Notes: a model not told the origin generated them from the sequence alone. Positions 24,098 through 34,068 are shown, numbered from the stretch's first letter. The stretch: DNA of 39,248 bases from an uncultured Bacteroidales bacterium (GCA_947177525.1 CAMWUW010000012.1:1-39248), one strand, 5' to 3'. Numbers and translations are program-made.

Positions 24098-25927
24098 TTA
24101 TTCATCATTATCCGGATTATAATCATCCAGGCCGTCATTCCATCCAGGATTCTGAGTAAGATTCATGTTGAGATAGCGGTCTCCAGTTGGTATCGGATAC
24201 AGATAATCCCTGTTTTCATCGAAAGATCGTGTCCTGAGCCTGAACATATCCATATAGCCATGATTTCCTTCACTAAGGACAATACCATCCGAATATGGAA
24301 CATTCTTGCCGTCGATTGTGATTTCCTGAATCTGGATATATGCTATTTTACTATCTGTACCTGGCGCCTTGGAAGTTGCATAAAGGCAAATGTCCGGTTT
24401 GCCATCTCCTGTAAGGTCATACTCACCAGGACCAGGGAAATACATTCCAGTAAGAGGCTGTTCATAACATTTTCCTTCTTTCCATCTTACTATATCATCC
24501 CATCTGCGGCTGTCCTCAAGACAAAGTTCAATTGTCCTTTCACGGCGGATTTCAAGAAGCACCGCAAGATTGGACGGAGCAAGGGCTGCCAGATTCCTGT
24601 ATCCATATTTTTCAGAAATAAGATAAGGGTCAACAGTCAACCCTGACAACTTCAGGTCAGGCATGCCTGCACGCTTTCTTAACTTATTGATTGAAATATC
24701 CACATCGTCCTGTGTCAGAGTTCCAAGTTCAGCCTTTGCCTCTGCATAAATAAGGTAGGCTTCTCCAAGACGATATACAGGAATATCATTCGATGCCATA
24801 TCCGCTCTCTCAGCAATTACATACTTAGGCTCCATTACAAATTTGTCAAAATGAAATCCCGTTGATGTCAAAGGTATCTGCGGGCCGAAATATGAACCGT
24901 TTGCATTGATGCGGACATGTTTCGGCAGTCTGATGATTGCACCGAGACGAGGATCCCTGTCTTTGACTTCGTCAACAAACAGCATTGTTTCCCAGCCTTC
25001 CTTGTCCGTAAAACGGGAACCGTCTTTCATAAGGAAACTGTCTATGAATTTCTTTGAAAATCCATAGTTGCCACCTGTCACCATGCAAGCCTTCGCTGTA
25101 GCACTGTGACCGCAGCTGATTGTCTGATCCATTTTGAGGGCCAGAATATATTCACGCGGATTAGCATCCTCCGCCCTGAACAGTTCACCGTAATCAGGAG
25201 CCAGACTGTATATGCCGGAATTCATCACTTCCTCTGCAGCCTTTGCAGCAAGGTCAAAGTAATAATTTGCGTCATGCTCACCGGCTACGGAATGATATTT
25301 TCTAAAAGATCCCTCGTAGAGACAGAACTGTGCCTTAAGCATAAGGGCAGCCCATCTGTTCACCCTGAATGTGCTCTGTTCAAAAGGCAAGGCATCAATG
25401 GCCTCATCTATATCCTCAAGCATATTAGTAAGAACAAGCTCTCTGGAATCGCGAGGTTTATACAAATCAGCATCAGTAGAACCAAGTTCCCGATCATACC
25501 ATGGCACATCACCGAAACGCTTTACTTTCTCAAAATAAAAACGCGCACGGAAAAATTTTGCCAGACCGGTGTACTTCTTGACGACATCAGGATCATCGCA
25601 CTGATCCATATTGCCAAGCATTGTGTTAATCTTTCTCAACTGGCTCCACGTCCAGCCGCTTGTACCTGCTTTTGTAGGCACCTGACGTGCTGTTCCGCCA
25701 AGCAGTTCCTCAGTAATATCACCCCTTTGAAAGAAAATATCAGACTGCCTTTCAAATGGAGATTTTTCAAAAAGGTTATCATAAAATGAATTGGAGAACA
25801 TCTTGAAGTCATCCTCGTTCCTGAAATATGTTTCCGGAACAAGTTTGTCACGAGGAGACAGATTAAGCATGTCACACGAAGAGAGCCCAATGACAACAGT
25901 CAATATCGGCAATATTATTTTTTTCAT
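24098..25927 (-). CDS. susD: SusD/RagB-family surface nutrient-binding lipoprotein
   Basis: Surface lipoprotein that covers its SusC partner and captures the substrate. It has 609 residues, lipobox GLSSC (Cys18) and the typical following DMLNLSPRDKLVPETYF. TPR-like helices are present (..LAKFFRARFYFEKVKRFGDVPWYDREL.., the RA.FY..L...GDVP segment of the family). The family C-terminal end is also present (RTRSFDENRDYLYPIPTGDRYLNMNLTQNPGW). It is slightly long for the family. It lies 15 bp after susC and 15 bp before the BACON lipoprotein gene. Sequence does not tell the ligand; neighbours suggest a phosphorylated compound instead of a plain glycan. The symbol denotes the family only. Confidence 0.95.
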   Translation of the reverse strand: MKKIILPILTVVIGLSSCDMLNLSPRDKLVPETYFRNEDDFKMFSNSFYDNLFEKSPFERQSDIFFQRGDITEELLGGTARQVPTKAGTSGWTWSQLRKINTMLGNMDQCDDPDVVKKYTGLAKFFRARFYFEKVKRFGDVPWYDRELGSTDADLYKPRDSRELVLTNMLEDIDEAIDALPFEQSTFRVNRWAALMLKAQFCLYEGSFRKYHSVAGEHDANYYFDLAAKAAEEVMNSGIYSLAPDYGELFRAEDANPREYILALKMDQTISCGHSATAKACMVTGGNYGFSKKFIDSFLMKDGSRFTDKEGWETMLFVDEVKDRDPRLGAIIRLPKHVRINANGSYFGPQIPLTSTGFHFDKFVMEPKYVIAERADMASNDIPVYRLGEAYLIYAEAKAELGTLTQDDVDISINKLRKRAGMPDLKLSGLTVDPYLISEKYGYRNLAALAPSNLAVLLEIRRERTIELCLEDSRRWDDIVRWKEGKCYEQPLTGMYFPGPGEYDLTGDGKPDICLYATSKAPGTDSKIAYIQIQEITIDGKNVPYSDGIVLSEGNHGYMDMFRLRTRSFDENRDYLYPIPTGDRYLNMNLTQNPGWNDGLDDYNPDNDE

Positions 25928-25942
25928 CTTTATTCCTCCTTT

Positions 25943-28900
25943 TTAGAATGTAATGTCTATACCGAACATCATTGTTTTCTGCCAAGGGTATGCTACAGCA
26001 TCCATTGCATCAGAGTTCTTATATGTACCGTCTTTTGTCATGGTCAAATCTCTTCTATAAGCAGACTCCGGATCAAGATACTTAGTGTATTTCTTAATCG
26101 GAGACCAATATGCAAGGTTCTCACCAGAGAAATATACTCTGATTTTATCAATATGTATGGCATTTGTCCACTTCTTAGGAAGAGTATAACCGACTGTCAG
26201 ATTCTTGAATCTCAGATATCTAACATTTTGCAAATATCTTGTATTTACTGGAGCAAGTTCACCGCCTGTCGAAGAATAGGCACGCGCCCTTGGGAAATAT
26301 GCATCCTTATTATCTTCCGTCCATACGGTCTTGATAAAGTCCGTAGGCATGAAAGCAGTATAATACGCATACGAATATGAACCCCAGAATGCGATGCTCA
26401 TTCCCGGCGGATAATAATAATGGTTACCTACTCCCTGAAAGAATGCAGAAACATCAAAGCCCATCCAATCAAATGAAAGATTAAAACCATACTGCATACT
26501 TGGCAACGAATTACCTATAATCCTAAGGTCACCGGAATCATCTACTTTATTTTCACCTCTGGTTATCATATTGATGCCATTCGGCCCTTCCTTCTTATTG
26601 TCAAGGTCCACATAGCGAAGGTCACCAGCAAGAAATCCGCCTTGCATTCTGGTTGTGCCTATAAGTGTAAGAGCATCGCATACATTTGCCTGATAATATT
26701 TCGCTTCCTCATCAGTCTGGAAAAGTCCGTCGACTTCAAATCCCCAGATTTCACCTATGCGCATGCCTTCATAATAGTCCACGAGCTTCTTGTCAGGATT
26801 GTTGTCATATCTGGTAATATATGAATTATAGTCACTCAGCGAAGCACGTATACTATAGCCGAAATCATGACCTGCAAGTTTAAACGAATCTCTCCAGCCA
26901 AGAGACAGCTCGTAGCCTTTTGTCCTTAGATCAGCATTATTTTCCAGTGGAGAAGAAGCTCCGTACACACTTGGAAGAGCCGCACCTTTGGTAAGCATAT
27001 TCTTTGTGTCACGAATATAGGCCTCAGCCGTAAATTCAAGACGGTTATTGAACAATGCTGCATCAAGTCCAATATTGTACTGGTATGACGTTTCCCATGT
27101 AAGAGCACCTGAATTAGGAGCTGAAATTCCTGAGTAAGATGGCCTTGACTGGCCCTCTCCAAAAGTGAATTTCTTGAACTGATCGACAGAAATAGTCCTC
27201 ATATAGGCATAATTCTTAACTTTCTGATTGCCAAGAGAACCTACTGAAGCACGAAGTTTGAGATTGTTGACTACAGACTTGGCCGGAGCGAAGAACGGTT
27301 CCTCAGAAATACGCCATCCCGCCGAACCGGAAGGACAGAATACCCAGCGATGTCCGGGAGCAAAACGTGACGAACCGTCATAGCGCCCTGCAATCTCAAA
27401 CAGATAACGTCCTTTATAGTCATAGTTTATACGACCGAAGAAGCCCATCAGAGCATACTCGTCTTTGCCTCCCTCTACATAATCTACAGATTCTCCAGTC
27501 TTAAGATCCAAGTCATTAAGAATCTCATCTGACAGGTTGTCCTCCTGGGCAAGAACATTCTTATAATCGTATGACTCGGCATTGAAACCTGCCATTATCT
27601 TGAGATTATGGGCATCTTTGAATGTGTCTTCATAAGTTGCATAAACATTACCTGACAAATAGTTATATAAACGGGAACGCTCTATAAGTCTGTTCTGTCC
27701 CGCACCGGTAACATAGGCATCGGACTCATCAGGTGTTATGCCATACGGGATATTTACCCATCTGTGCATATCATTCCTCTGCAGTCTCCGGAAGGTAAAG
27801 TCACCGACAATATTGAACTGCTTGACAGGAGCAATAGTCAGGCTTGTGGTATTGGCAAAGTTGAATTTCTTCTCCTGATTCTTGTGTTTGCCCATTCCAT
27901 AAACAATCTGACGTCCGTTGGCAACGTTATATCCATTTATAAGAGGATTGTTATAGATACCTGAACCATCAGGATTGAACAGAGGCAGTGAAGCAGGTGT
28001 ATGCCTTAAATTGCGGAAGACATCCTGATCATCTCCTACACCAATATAAGAATATTCAGAATTATAGAAAGATATATTATTGGAAAGTTTAAGCCATTTT
28101 TTCAAATCAGCATCAACCTTGGCCCTGAGATTCAATTTTTGGAAAACATCCGGAGTCATCTTCAGGATACCGGTCTGACGATCATATCCTGCCGATATAA
28201 AATATTTCACAGCCTTGCTTCCGCCGCTGATTGAAATATTGTGCTGCTGTACAGGATGCCTGTCAACGAAAAGTTCGTGATACCAATCTGTATTGGCATA
28301 GTAAATCCACTGTTTGCGTCCGTTGCGGACTTCCTCAACAACCCAAGGCCTGTCAGGATGCTCTGTCTTATCGTTCACGCGGGCAAGAAGCTCAAGCATG
28401 TCATGCTGGGTATAGTTCGTATAGTTAGTTCCGGCTGCCTGAGTTCTCCAGAAAAGGTCAAGAGTATACACAGACCAATATCCACGGCTTTCATAGTCAG
28501 TGGAAGTAGTAGGTTCTTCCCATCCAAAACGTCCGCTGTAGCGTATTTTGGCTGTTCCGTCATCGCTTGAACCTTTTTTGGTAGTCACAAGAATGACACC
28601 ATAAGTTCCGCGTGCTCCATATACGGCAGCTGCAGAGGCGTCCTTGATGACAGAAATGCTTGCGACATCGTTAGGATTCACATCCTCAAGATCTCCGATG
28701 GCACCGTCGATAAGAACCATCGGTTCAGTCTCATTGATTGAGGTAAAGCCTCGGATATTCAGTTTTCCTGTACTTCCGGGATTACCTGTAGTTGTGGTAA
28801 TGTTAAGTCCAGGTACCGATCCCTGCAGCATAGTCGAAAGGTTATGGGAAGTACGATCCTGGAGTGCCTTGTCGTCTACCACAGATACAGCTCCAGTAAG

Positions 28901-29263
28901 GTTTACCTTTTTCTGGGTACCATAGCCGACCACGACTGTTTCCTCAAGCATCATATTGTCCTCTGCCAACAGAACAGTAATCTGCCCTTGCGTAGACTGA
29001 ACAGTTACAGTCTTGGTGAGATAACCAAGGCAAGACACCTCGAGATTGACATTTCCTGACGGTACTGTAAGGACAAAACGTCCATCGATATCAGTTACTG
29101 CGCCATTATGTCCGTCTCCGGCAATCATTACGGCAGCACCAATAATGGGCTGTTGCTGTCCATCCAGAACTGTTCCGGACAAGGTCCGATTCTGGGCAAA
29201 GGAAGCCAAGGCTCCTCCCAGAACCAAAACCAAGGATACAGCAAAAGTTTTGATTAATTTCAT
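25943..29263 (-). CDS. susC: SusC/RagA-family TonB-dependent outer-membrane receptor
   Basis: Outer-membrane transporter energised by TonB that imports the ligand captured by SusD. It has 1106 residues with a Sec signal (MKLIKTFAVSLVLVLGGALASFAQ). A carboxypeptidase-regulatory-like beta domain follows at about 25-100 (LSGTVLDGQQQPIIGAAVMI). Then come the SusC signature and plug (EETVVVGYGTQKKVNLTGAVSVV at about 107-130; NIRGFTSINETEPMVLIDG; AAAVYGARGTYGVILVTTKKG). The rest is the beta-barrel. There is no N-terminal signalling (STN) domain, so it is not itself an ECF trans-envelope regulator. It sits between the phosphoesterase gene (41 bp) and susD (15 bp). The symbol denotes the family only. 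Confidence 0.96.
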   Translation of the reverse strand: MKLIKTFAVSLVLVLGGALASFAQNRTLSGTVLDGQQQPIIGAAVMIAGDGHNGAVTDIDGRFVLTVPSGNVNLEVSCLGYLTKTVTVQSTQGQITVLLAEDNMMLEETVVVGYGTQKKVNLTGAVSVVDDKALQDRTSHNLSTMLQGSVPGLNITTTTGNPGSTGKLNIRGFTSINETEPMVLIDGAIGDLEDVNPNDVASISVIKDASAAAVYGARGTYGVILVTTKKGSSDDGTAKIRYSGRFGWEEPTTSTDYESRGYWSVYTLDLFWRTQAAGTNYTNYTQHDMLELLARVNDKTEHPDRPWVVEEVRNGRKQWIYYANTDWYHELFVDRHPVQQHNISISGGSKAVKYFISAGYDRQTGILKMTPDVFQKLNLRAKVDADLKKWLKLSNNISFYNSEYSYIGVGDDQDVFRNLRHTPASLPLFNPDGSGIYNNPLINGYNVANGRQIVYGMGKHKNQEKKFNFANTTSLTIAPVKQFNIVGDFTFRRLQRNDMHRWVNIPYGITPDESDAYVTGAGQNRLIERSRLYNYLSGNVYATYEDTFKDAHNLKIMAGFNAESYDYKNVLAQEDNLSDEILNDLDLKTGESVDYVEGGKDEYALMGFFGRINYDYKGRYLFEIAGRYDGSSRFAPGHRWVFCPSGSAGWRISEEPFFAPAKSVVNNLKLRASVGSLGNQKVKNYAYMRTISVDQFKKFTFGEGQSRPSYSGISAPNSGALTWETSYQYNIGLDAALFNNRLEFTAEAYIRDTKNMLTKGAALPSVYGASSPLENNADLRTKGYELSLGWRDSFKLAGHDFGYSIRASLSDYNSYITRYDNNPDKKLVDYYEGMRIGEIWGFEVDGLFQTDEEAKYYQANVCDALTLIGTTRMQGGFLAGDLRYVDLDNKKEGPNGINMITRGENKVDDSGDLRIIGNSLPSMQYGFNLSFDWMGFDVSAFFQGVGNHYYYPPGMSIAFWGSYSYAYYTAFMPTDFIKTVWTEDNKDAYFPRARAYSSTGGELAPVNTRYLQNVRYLRFKNLTVGYTLPKKWTNAIHIDKIRVYFSGENLAYWSPIKKYTKYLDPESAYRRDLTMTKDGTYKNSDAMDAVAYPWQKTMMFGIDITF

Positions 29264-29304
29264 AAAGTCAGTTTTGTTAAATAAAATGGGTTATTTCTAT
29301 AAGA

Positions 29305-31239
29305 TTACTTATAAGCATTTATTGAAAACTCCTTAGGCCGTTCCACCGTTTCAGCATACGTTCTGCCGAAGCGATCGGTAACTTTGACCGAAAGAGTCGA
29401 GGTAGCACTTGAGGCCTTCACCCTGAAAAAGTGTGATGTCGACCTTGTTCCAAAACCTTTTGAACTGTTTTTGTTGAGTCCCGGGACAATATATGATATA
29501 ATATGAAGCGGATCATAGGCGGAGACCTTGTCAACCTTCAGGGATTTCCCGTTTTCAGTCACCTCTATTTGCCAAGACGGGTCATAGTCCCATACATTTA
29601 TATAGACATAGTTATCAGAAGATGCACCTGCCCACTGGGATGTCTGAGATGTATAATACTGTTTTATTTCAGCACTGGAAATATCCGTACTCAGCCATTT
29701 GGAGGCAGTCAGATCAATAGCATTGCGGTCATATACCCTGAACTGCACATTCGGACTCTTTCCTGTAGGCTTGAACTGCCACTTAAAATCCGTACCGTTG
29801 ACCTCCATTATCCGGTATCCTCCGGGAGCACCGTCCTGGCAGAGATGAATACCAGAAAACTTTCCTGTCCACCACCAGGTTGCACATACCGCACCAGAAT
29901 TGTGTTCATATATTTTGTTTGAGCCAAGCTTGTCCACATTATAAACCTTATGAGTATGGCCGGTTACAAAATGTACTTCAGAATATCCGTCAATAATCTT
30001 GAGGAGAGCGGAAGCATTTTTCAGTGATTCCGTTCCGTTGTCATTGTACAATGGAGCGTGCATAGTTATGACAAGAGGCATATTCTTCGGTACATAAGAC
30101 AGGTCTTTCTCAAGCCAGTCAAGGACTTCCTGAACCAGATAACTCTTATAATCACGGTCACCGCTGCCTGTATTTGTACATTGAATATCATCAAGAGCAA
30201 TATAGTGAACCTTGCCGATGTTGAATGAATAATAAGTCGGACCGAGTTCCTCTTTATAACGGACTACTGTTGAGAAATCACCGGCACTGTTCATGTCATG
30301 GTCGTGATTGCCTATTGTCTGGAAAATCTGCAGATTCTCAATTCCGGCAATGTCATTAAGATACTCCGGGAACACATAATGCATTTCATACCAATATAAG
30401 TCCCAAGTCATGTCTCCCAAAGTAATGGCGTATGTTTTCTCACCGCTATGCTCAGACAAATAAGTATTGACATCAGCAGTAAAACGATAGAACTGGTTTC
30501 TGTCATCGTTGGCACTCCTGCCGGCAAGATGCATATCCCCGAGAAACAGCATGGTGTGGGTCTCCTGGCCAGAGTCTTCTGTAAGATAGAAATCAGCTCT
30601 TTCAACCACACCTTTCTTGTCTACATGCTTATAGAACAGCGGCAAAACTCCTTTTGTACTTACCTTATAGCCGGATGGGACTGATATGAACACATATTTG
30701 TTGGCCTTGTCAGACTTCATTTGCCAAAAACCTTTTTCATCCGTTGCCACGACATTATATCCGTCAGAAACGACGACACCGGAAATAGGAGATGAACCGC
30801 ATTTTACAAAACCATAGACAGTCGTGCCGTTCTCAAGCACGACCTCCTCTTTTTTGACGATGACAATCTGGGTATTGCCAACCAATTGTCTGCTGCCGGC
30901 ACGTGAGACATAGACAGTATAGTCACCGGGAAGAATATCTTCCGGAAACGACACCTTGAAGTCATTATTAAGAATCTCTGCTACAGAACAAGTAAATGCT
31001 GCATCAGAAGCCTCCAAAACTATCTTGTCTGAATATTTTGGTAGTTTTTCACCCGTAAATGTGTATTCCAGGCTGCCTTCCATCAGCTCCAATACTTCAG
31101 GCAAGGTGAACCTTATGCCGAAATCTTCATTTCCGCCAGTTTGTCCAGGATCAGGCTTGTTGCAGGATGAGGATGCAAGAAAGGGCAGAAAGACGGCCGC
31201 CAACAAAGCGAGCCGTCTCATGACAGTTTTGATTTTCAT
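29305..31239 (-). CDS. Calcineurin-like phosphoesterase lipoprotein (MetallophosN-Metallophos-MetallophosC type)
   Basis: A 644-residue lipoprotein (lipobox ASSSC, Cys26) exported to the periplasm or cell surface. Residues about 30-222 are beta-rich N-terminal domains of the MetallophosN kind. The catalytic calcineurin-like domain spans about 225-440 with all metal-ligand motifs: GDMH (Asp235, His237), GDM (Asp276), GNHDHD (Asn311, His312), a late His393 (TMHAPLY) and GHTH (His427, His429). A C-terminal beta domain (about 455-640) matches MetallophosC. Such enzymes cleave phosphomono- or diesters with a two-metal centre. It lies 8 bp after glpT and 41 bp before susC, in the same operon. The substrate is unknown; the neighbouring transporter suggests a product like glycerol 3-phosphate. 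Confidence 0.92.
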   Translation of the reverse strand: MKIKTVMRRLALLAAVFLPFLASSSCNKPDPGQTGGNEDFGIRFTLPEVLELMEGSLEYTFTGEKLPKYSDKIVLEASDAAFTCSVAEILNNDFKVSFPEDILPGDYTVYVSRAGSRQLVGNTQIVIVKKEEVVLENGTTVYGFVKCGSSPISGVVVSDGYNVVATDEKGFWQMKSDKANKYVFISVPSGYKVSTKGVLPLFYKHVDKKGVVERADFYLTEDSGQETHTMLFLGDMHLAGRSANDDRNQFYRFTADVNTYLSEHSGEKTYAITLGDMTWDLYWYEMHYVFPEYLNDIAGIENLQIFQTIGNHDHDMNSAGDFSTVVRYKEELGPTYYSFNIGKVHYIALDDIQCTNTGSGDRDYKSYLVQEVLDWLEKDLSYVPKNMPLVITMHAPLYNDNGTESLKNASALLKIIDGYSEVHFVTGHTHKVYNVDKLGSNKIYEHNSGAVCATWWWTGKFSGIHLCQDGAPGGYRIMEVNGTDFKWQFKPTGKSPNVQFRVYDRNAIDLTASKWLSTDISSAEIKQYYTSQTSQWAGASSDNYVYINVWDYDPSWQIEVTENGKSLKVDKVSAYDPLHIISYIVPGLNKNSSKGFGTRSTSHFFRVKASSATSTLSVKVTDRFGRTYAETVERPKEFSINAYK

Positions 31240-31247
31240 ATCAATAA

Positions 31248-32648
31248 TTATTTCGTTTCGCTCTTAAGCGTCATTGCGCATAGGAGAATTGCTATTACAC
31301 TGGCTGCACAGAGCAGTACAAAGGTGACACTCCAGCCGGCAGTCTGGGCTACAGAACCCATGATGAGCTTGGAAAGAATGGCATCACCTATCAGATAGCC
31401 GAACAGTCCTACAAAGCCGGCAGCAGTTCCCGCCGCATTCTTAGGCACAAGATTCAGAGCCTGTATACTTACAAGGGCAACCGGGCCATAGATGCAGAAG
31501 CCTATCAGGATCAGTCCGAAATAGACAAGCAATTTCGTTATTGCAGCAACTGCAGAAGGGTCAGAGGCAAGAAAGCCAGCAATGCTGCCGCTCTGCCAAT
31601 ACACCAGCGTGCCGATGAGCACTGCAGCCATGAAAATGATGTTTGGAGGGGCACAGCGTCCTTTGAAGAACTTGGCAGAAATCCATCCGCAGACAATCGT
31701 CCCGAAGATTCCCGCATAATTATGAAGCGCAAATGCAAGATTGCTTTCCTTTGCAGTCATTATGTCCATCTCCTGCAGATAGATTGGCGCCCAGTCACCG
31801 ACACCGTAGCGGACCATATACACAAAGGCATTGGACAGCGCTATAAGCCAGATCCATTTGTTCTTGAAAATATAATCTACAAAAAGAGTCTTGAAAGGAA
31901 TCTTCTGTTCCTCCCCCTTTTTGCTCTTCACTCCGGAAAAGTCGTTCCTGTACTCGTCAACAGGAGGCAGTCCGCATGACTGCGGAGTGTCACGCAATGC
32001 CCACCAGCAGAATACGGCAAGCAGAAGTGCAAGGACAGAAGGCACTATAAATGCAGCCTTCCATGTCTGCTCGATTCCCATTGTTCCGAAAATGAAGACT
32101 CCGAAAGTCACTATAAGTCCAAGGCTGCCGCTTCCAAGCGTATGGGAAGTGTTCCATATTGACATCTTGAAACTTCGTTCATTCTGCGAGAACCAGTGGG
32201 CCATGATGCGGCCGCAAGGAGGCCAGCCCATACCGGACAGCCATCCCACGATAAGCATCAGCAGAAAGATTATGGAGACATTGACAACCTGGCTGGTTCC
32301 GAAAGGAATGAAGCCTACAGCCATCATTGTCAATGCGGACAGTACAAGTCCAACCACAAGGAATTTCCTTGCATCCGAACGGTCCGACACGCTTCCCATT
32401 ATGAATTTGCTGAATGCGTATGCAATGGATACCGCAGACATTGCTATTCCGACACCGGCCTTGTCCACAAGTCCGTCCTCAATCATGCCAGGAGCGGCAA
32501 GAGACAAATTTTTACGGACCAGATAATACGCTGCATAACCCAGGAAAGAGCCCATGAAAACTTTGAATCTCATGGATTTATAGACTTTGTCAATCTTCTC
32601 TTTGGGCAGAAGGGGCTTCGCCTGTGGCGGATCAAAGAATTTTGCCAT
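31248..32648 (-). CDS. glpT: GlpT/UhpT-like organophosphate:phosphate antiporter (MFS)
   Basis: Inner-membrane major facilitator of the OPA family, which exchanges inorganic phosphate for an organophosphate such as glycerol 3-phosphate or a sugar phosphate. It has 466 residues and about twelve hydrophobic segments. Family features are the cytoplasmic N-terminus with the KIDKVYKSMRFKVFMGSF start, GYAAYYLVRKNLSLAAPGM in helix 1, the loop SDRSDARKFLVVG, and GWLSGMGWPPCGRIMAHWF with NTSHTLGSGS in helices 4-5. Arg45 in YYLVRKN is the counterpart of the GlpT substrate-binding arginine in helix 1. It resembles GlpT more than UhpT but substrate cannot be fixed. It is the first gene of the operon, with a -7 box 25 bp upstream. 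Confidence 0.9.
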   Translation of the reverse strand: MAKFFDPPQAKPLLPKEKIDKVYKSMRFKVFMGSFLGYAAYYLVRKNLSLAAPGMIEDGLVDKAGVGIAMSAVSIAYAFSKFIMGSVSDRSDARKFLVVGLVLSALTMMAVGFIPFGTSQVVNVSIIFLLMLIVGWLSGMGWPPCGRIMAHWFSQNERSFKMSIWNTSHTLGSGSLGLIVTFGVFIFGTMGIEQTWKAAFIVPSVLALLLAVFCWWALRDTPQSCGLPPVDEYRNDFSGVKSKKGEEQKIPFKTLFVDYIFKNKWIWLIALSNAFVYMVRYGVGDWAPIYLQEMDIMTAKESNLAFALHNYAGIFGTIVCGWISAKFFKGRCAPPNIIFMAAVLIGTLVYWQSGSIAGFLASDPSAVAAITKLLVYFGLILIGFCIYGPVALVSIQALNLVPKNAAGTAAGFVGLFGYLIGDAILSKLIMGSVAQTAGWSVTFVLLCAASVIAILLCAMTLKSETK

Positions 32649-32673
32649 ATAAATGATTAAGTTTTATTGGTAA

Positions 32674-32681
32674 CAAATTTA
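32674..32681 (-). promoter_or_regulatory. -7 box for the glpT-phosphoesterase-susCD operon
   Basis: Leftward TAAATTTG, exact TAnnTTTG match, 25 bp before the glpT ATG. No TTTG at 19-20 bp; nearest are 13 and 23 bp, so an activator or alternative sigma may be used. Confidence 0.5.
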
Positions 32682-32821
32682 ATCATATTTTCGACAAAAC
32701 ATAACAATTATTTAACATTTCAAAGTCCACCCGGCTTTTTACATTAAAAAATCAAAACATGAACGAAAGGGCGTACATTTGAATTTGTGACATATAAGTT
32801 ATTGATTATTAGCCTTTTTCT

Positions 32822-32856
32822 AAAAAATCACTACCCTCAAAACGGGGCAGCGATTT
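32822..32856 (-). terminator. Family B hairpin B3, terminator for the LacI-type gene
   Basis: Read leftward as RNA, AAAUCGCUGCCC pairs with GGGUAGUGAUUU at all 12 positions (two G-U) around an 8-nt loop, ending in a run of six U. On the rightward strand the two changed bases are A-C mismatches. It lies 148 bp after the lacI-type stop. The rest of the 355-bp gap 32649-33003 holds the glpT -7 box, a family B flank at 32871-32899, and a lone rightward TACATTTG at 32774 with no gene behind it. Confidence 0.75.
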
Positions 32857-33003
32857 CCGAGAAAATATTAATTTACAAATGATTAGACCTCACGCATTTC
32901 AGCGGATGTCCCTCACAATTCATCCGGAGACAGGGCACGGACAGGGCGGAGCACAGAACAGGGACTGAACAAGGAATGGGAAAGGGATGGGAAATGATAC
33001 AGG

Positions 33004-34068
33004 CTAATAATAGTCGCAGTTGCAGATATTCAGGATGTCCATCTGTGCGTAATTGTCACGGTTCATCACTTTGTCACCGAGCAGAAGGTAATCCGTCAGT
33101 GAGCTTACGGCTGCAACGAGCTGCTTGTCCATGTGCTGTGCTATGAGGACCTGTACCCTCCCGTCCCTCAGCGCCGCAAGATTCTTCTCAAGCACATCAA
33201 AGCCAACCACCCTGAAATCACGGACTCTCCGGCGTCCTATATAGTCCGCAACAAGATGCACCCTCGAATTGAACATGACAATAAACTTCGGACCGGAAGA
33301 AGAGCCGAAGGCAGCATCAAGCCTGCTGTCGATAGAGCAGCTGTCATTGGGATCAATGAATACATTTTCAATGCGCACATCCGGGAAATTGCATGACATA
33401 TAATCCATGAACCCGGCCCTCCTCATTGCAGTCGGGTCCGAAAGCCCGGCCTTGTCCCTGGCAATCCTGACCACATGCACTGTGTCCGGAACGCTGCGTC
33501 CGTCAGTAAGAATGTGGGCACAAAGATAGCCGCTGCGGTACATCTGCATACCGAAATAAGCCAGATAGCCGTCTTCTTCAAGCTTGGAATCAACATATAT
33601 ATACGGGATGCCGGCCTCAGACAGTTCCTTTACAAAAGACAATGTCACGCTTCCGAACATCGGAGCCACTATAACCCCGGACGGAGCACATTCAAGAATT
33701 CTGCTGCAGGCCTTGCGGAAAGATTCCGCATCATACTGGTCGTATGTCACAGTCTCCACCCTAACCCCGTACCGGGACACAATCTTCGCAGCCTCGCGTA
33801 TACCTTTGTCCGCCAATGACCAGAACTCCCCTTCCGAGAATTCCGGTATGAGACACTGGATAAGCCTGTCTTTCGGAGAGGCAAGGAGGGACGCATATAT
33901 GTTGGGGCTGAATCCAAGTTCTTCAATGGCCCTCAGCACTTTGTCGCGGCTCTTCCGCGAAACCTCACCCCTGTCGTGCAGCACGCGGTCAACCGTTCCT
34001 TTGGATACACCGGCGGCAAGCGCCACATCATTTATAGTTACATTATTCTGTTTCTTTGACATAGACAT
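33004..34068 (-). CDS. LacI-family transcriptional regulator, probable repressor of kdgK-eda-exuT
   Basis: A 354-residue DNA-binding regulator. The helix-turn-helix is TINDVALAAGVSKGTVDRVL (residues 11-30) followed by the hinge region ..RAIEELGFSPNIYASLLAS. The VDRVLHDRGEVS variant is found in Bacteroidetes LacI proteins. Residues about 70-345 are a periplasmic-binding-protein-like sensor domain (APSGVIVAPMFG, GIPYIYVDSKL). Two ATGs, at 34068 and 34062, are both possible. It is divergent from kdgK with 133 bp between starts. A 26-bp palindrome there overlaps the -33 box of this gene's promoter and the -33 region of the kdgK promoter, predicting autoregulation and repression. The inducer is probably 2-keto-3-deoxygluconate or a uronate, inferred from the neighbours. 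Confidence 0.92.
   Translation of the reverse strand: MSMSKKQNNVTINDVALAAGVSKGTVDRVLHDRGEVSRKSRDKVLRAIEELGFSPNIYASLLASPKDRLIQCLIPEFSEGEFWSLADKGIREAAKIVSRYGVRVETVTYDQYDAESFRKACSRILECAPSGVIVAPMFGSVTLSFVKELSEAGIPYIYVDSKLEEDGYLAYFGMQMYRSGYLCAHILTDGRSVPDTVHVVRIARDKAGLSDPTAMRRAGFMDYMSCNFPDVRIENVFIDPNDSCSIDSRLDAAFGSSSGPKFIVMFNSRVHLVADYIGRRRVRDFRVVGFDVLEKNLAALRDGRVQVLIAQHMDKQLVAAVSSLTDYLLLGDKVMNRDNYAQMDILNICNCDYY

Noticed and set aside
32774..32781. Rightward TACATTTG box upstream of the family B3 hairpin
   Set aside because: It has an exact -7 match but no -33 box and no gene or structured RNA before the leftward lacI-type gene; probably chance in AT-rich DNA.
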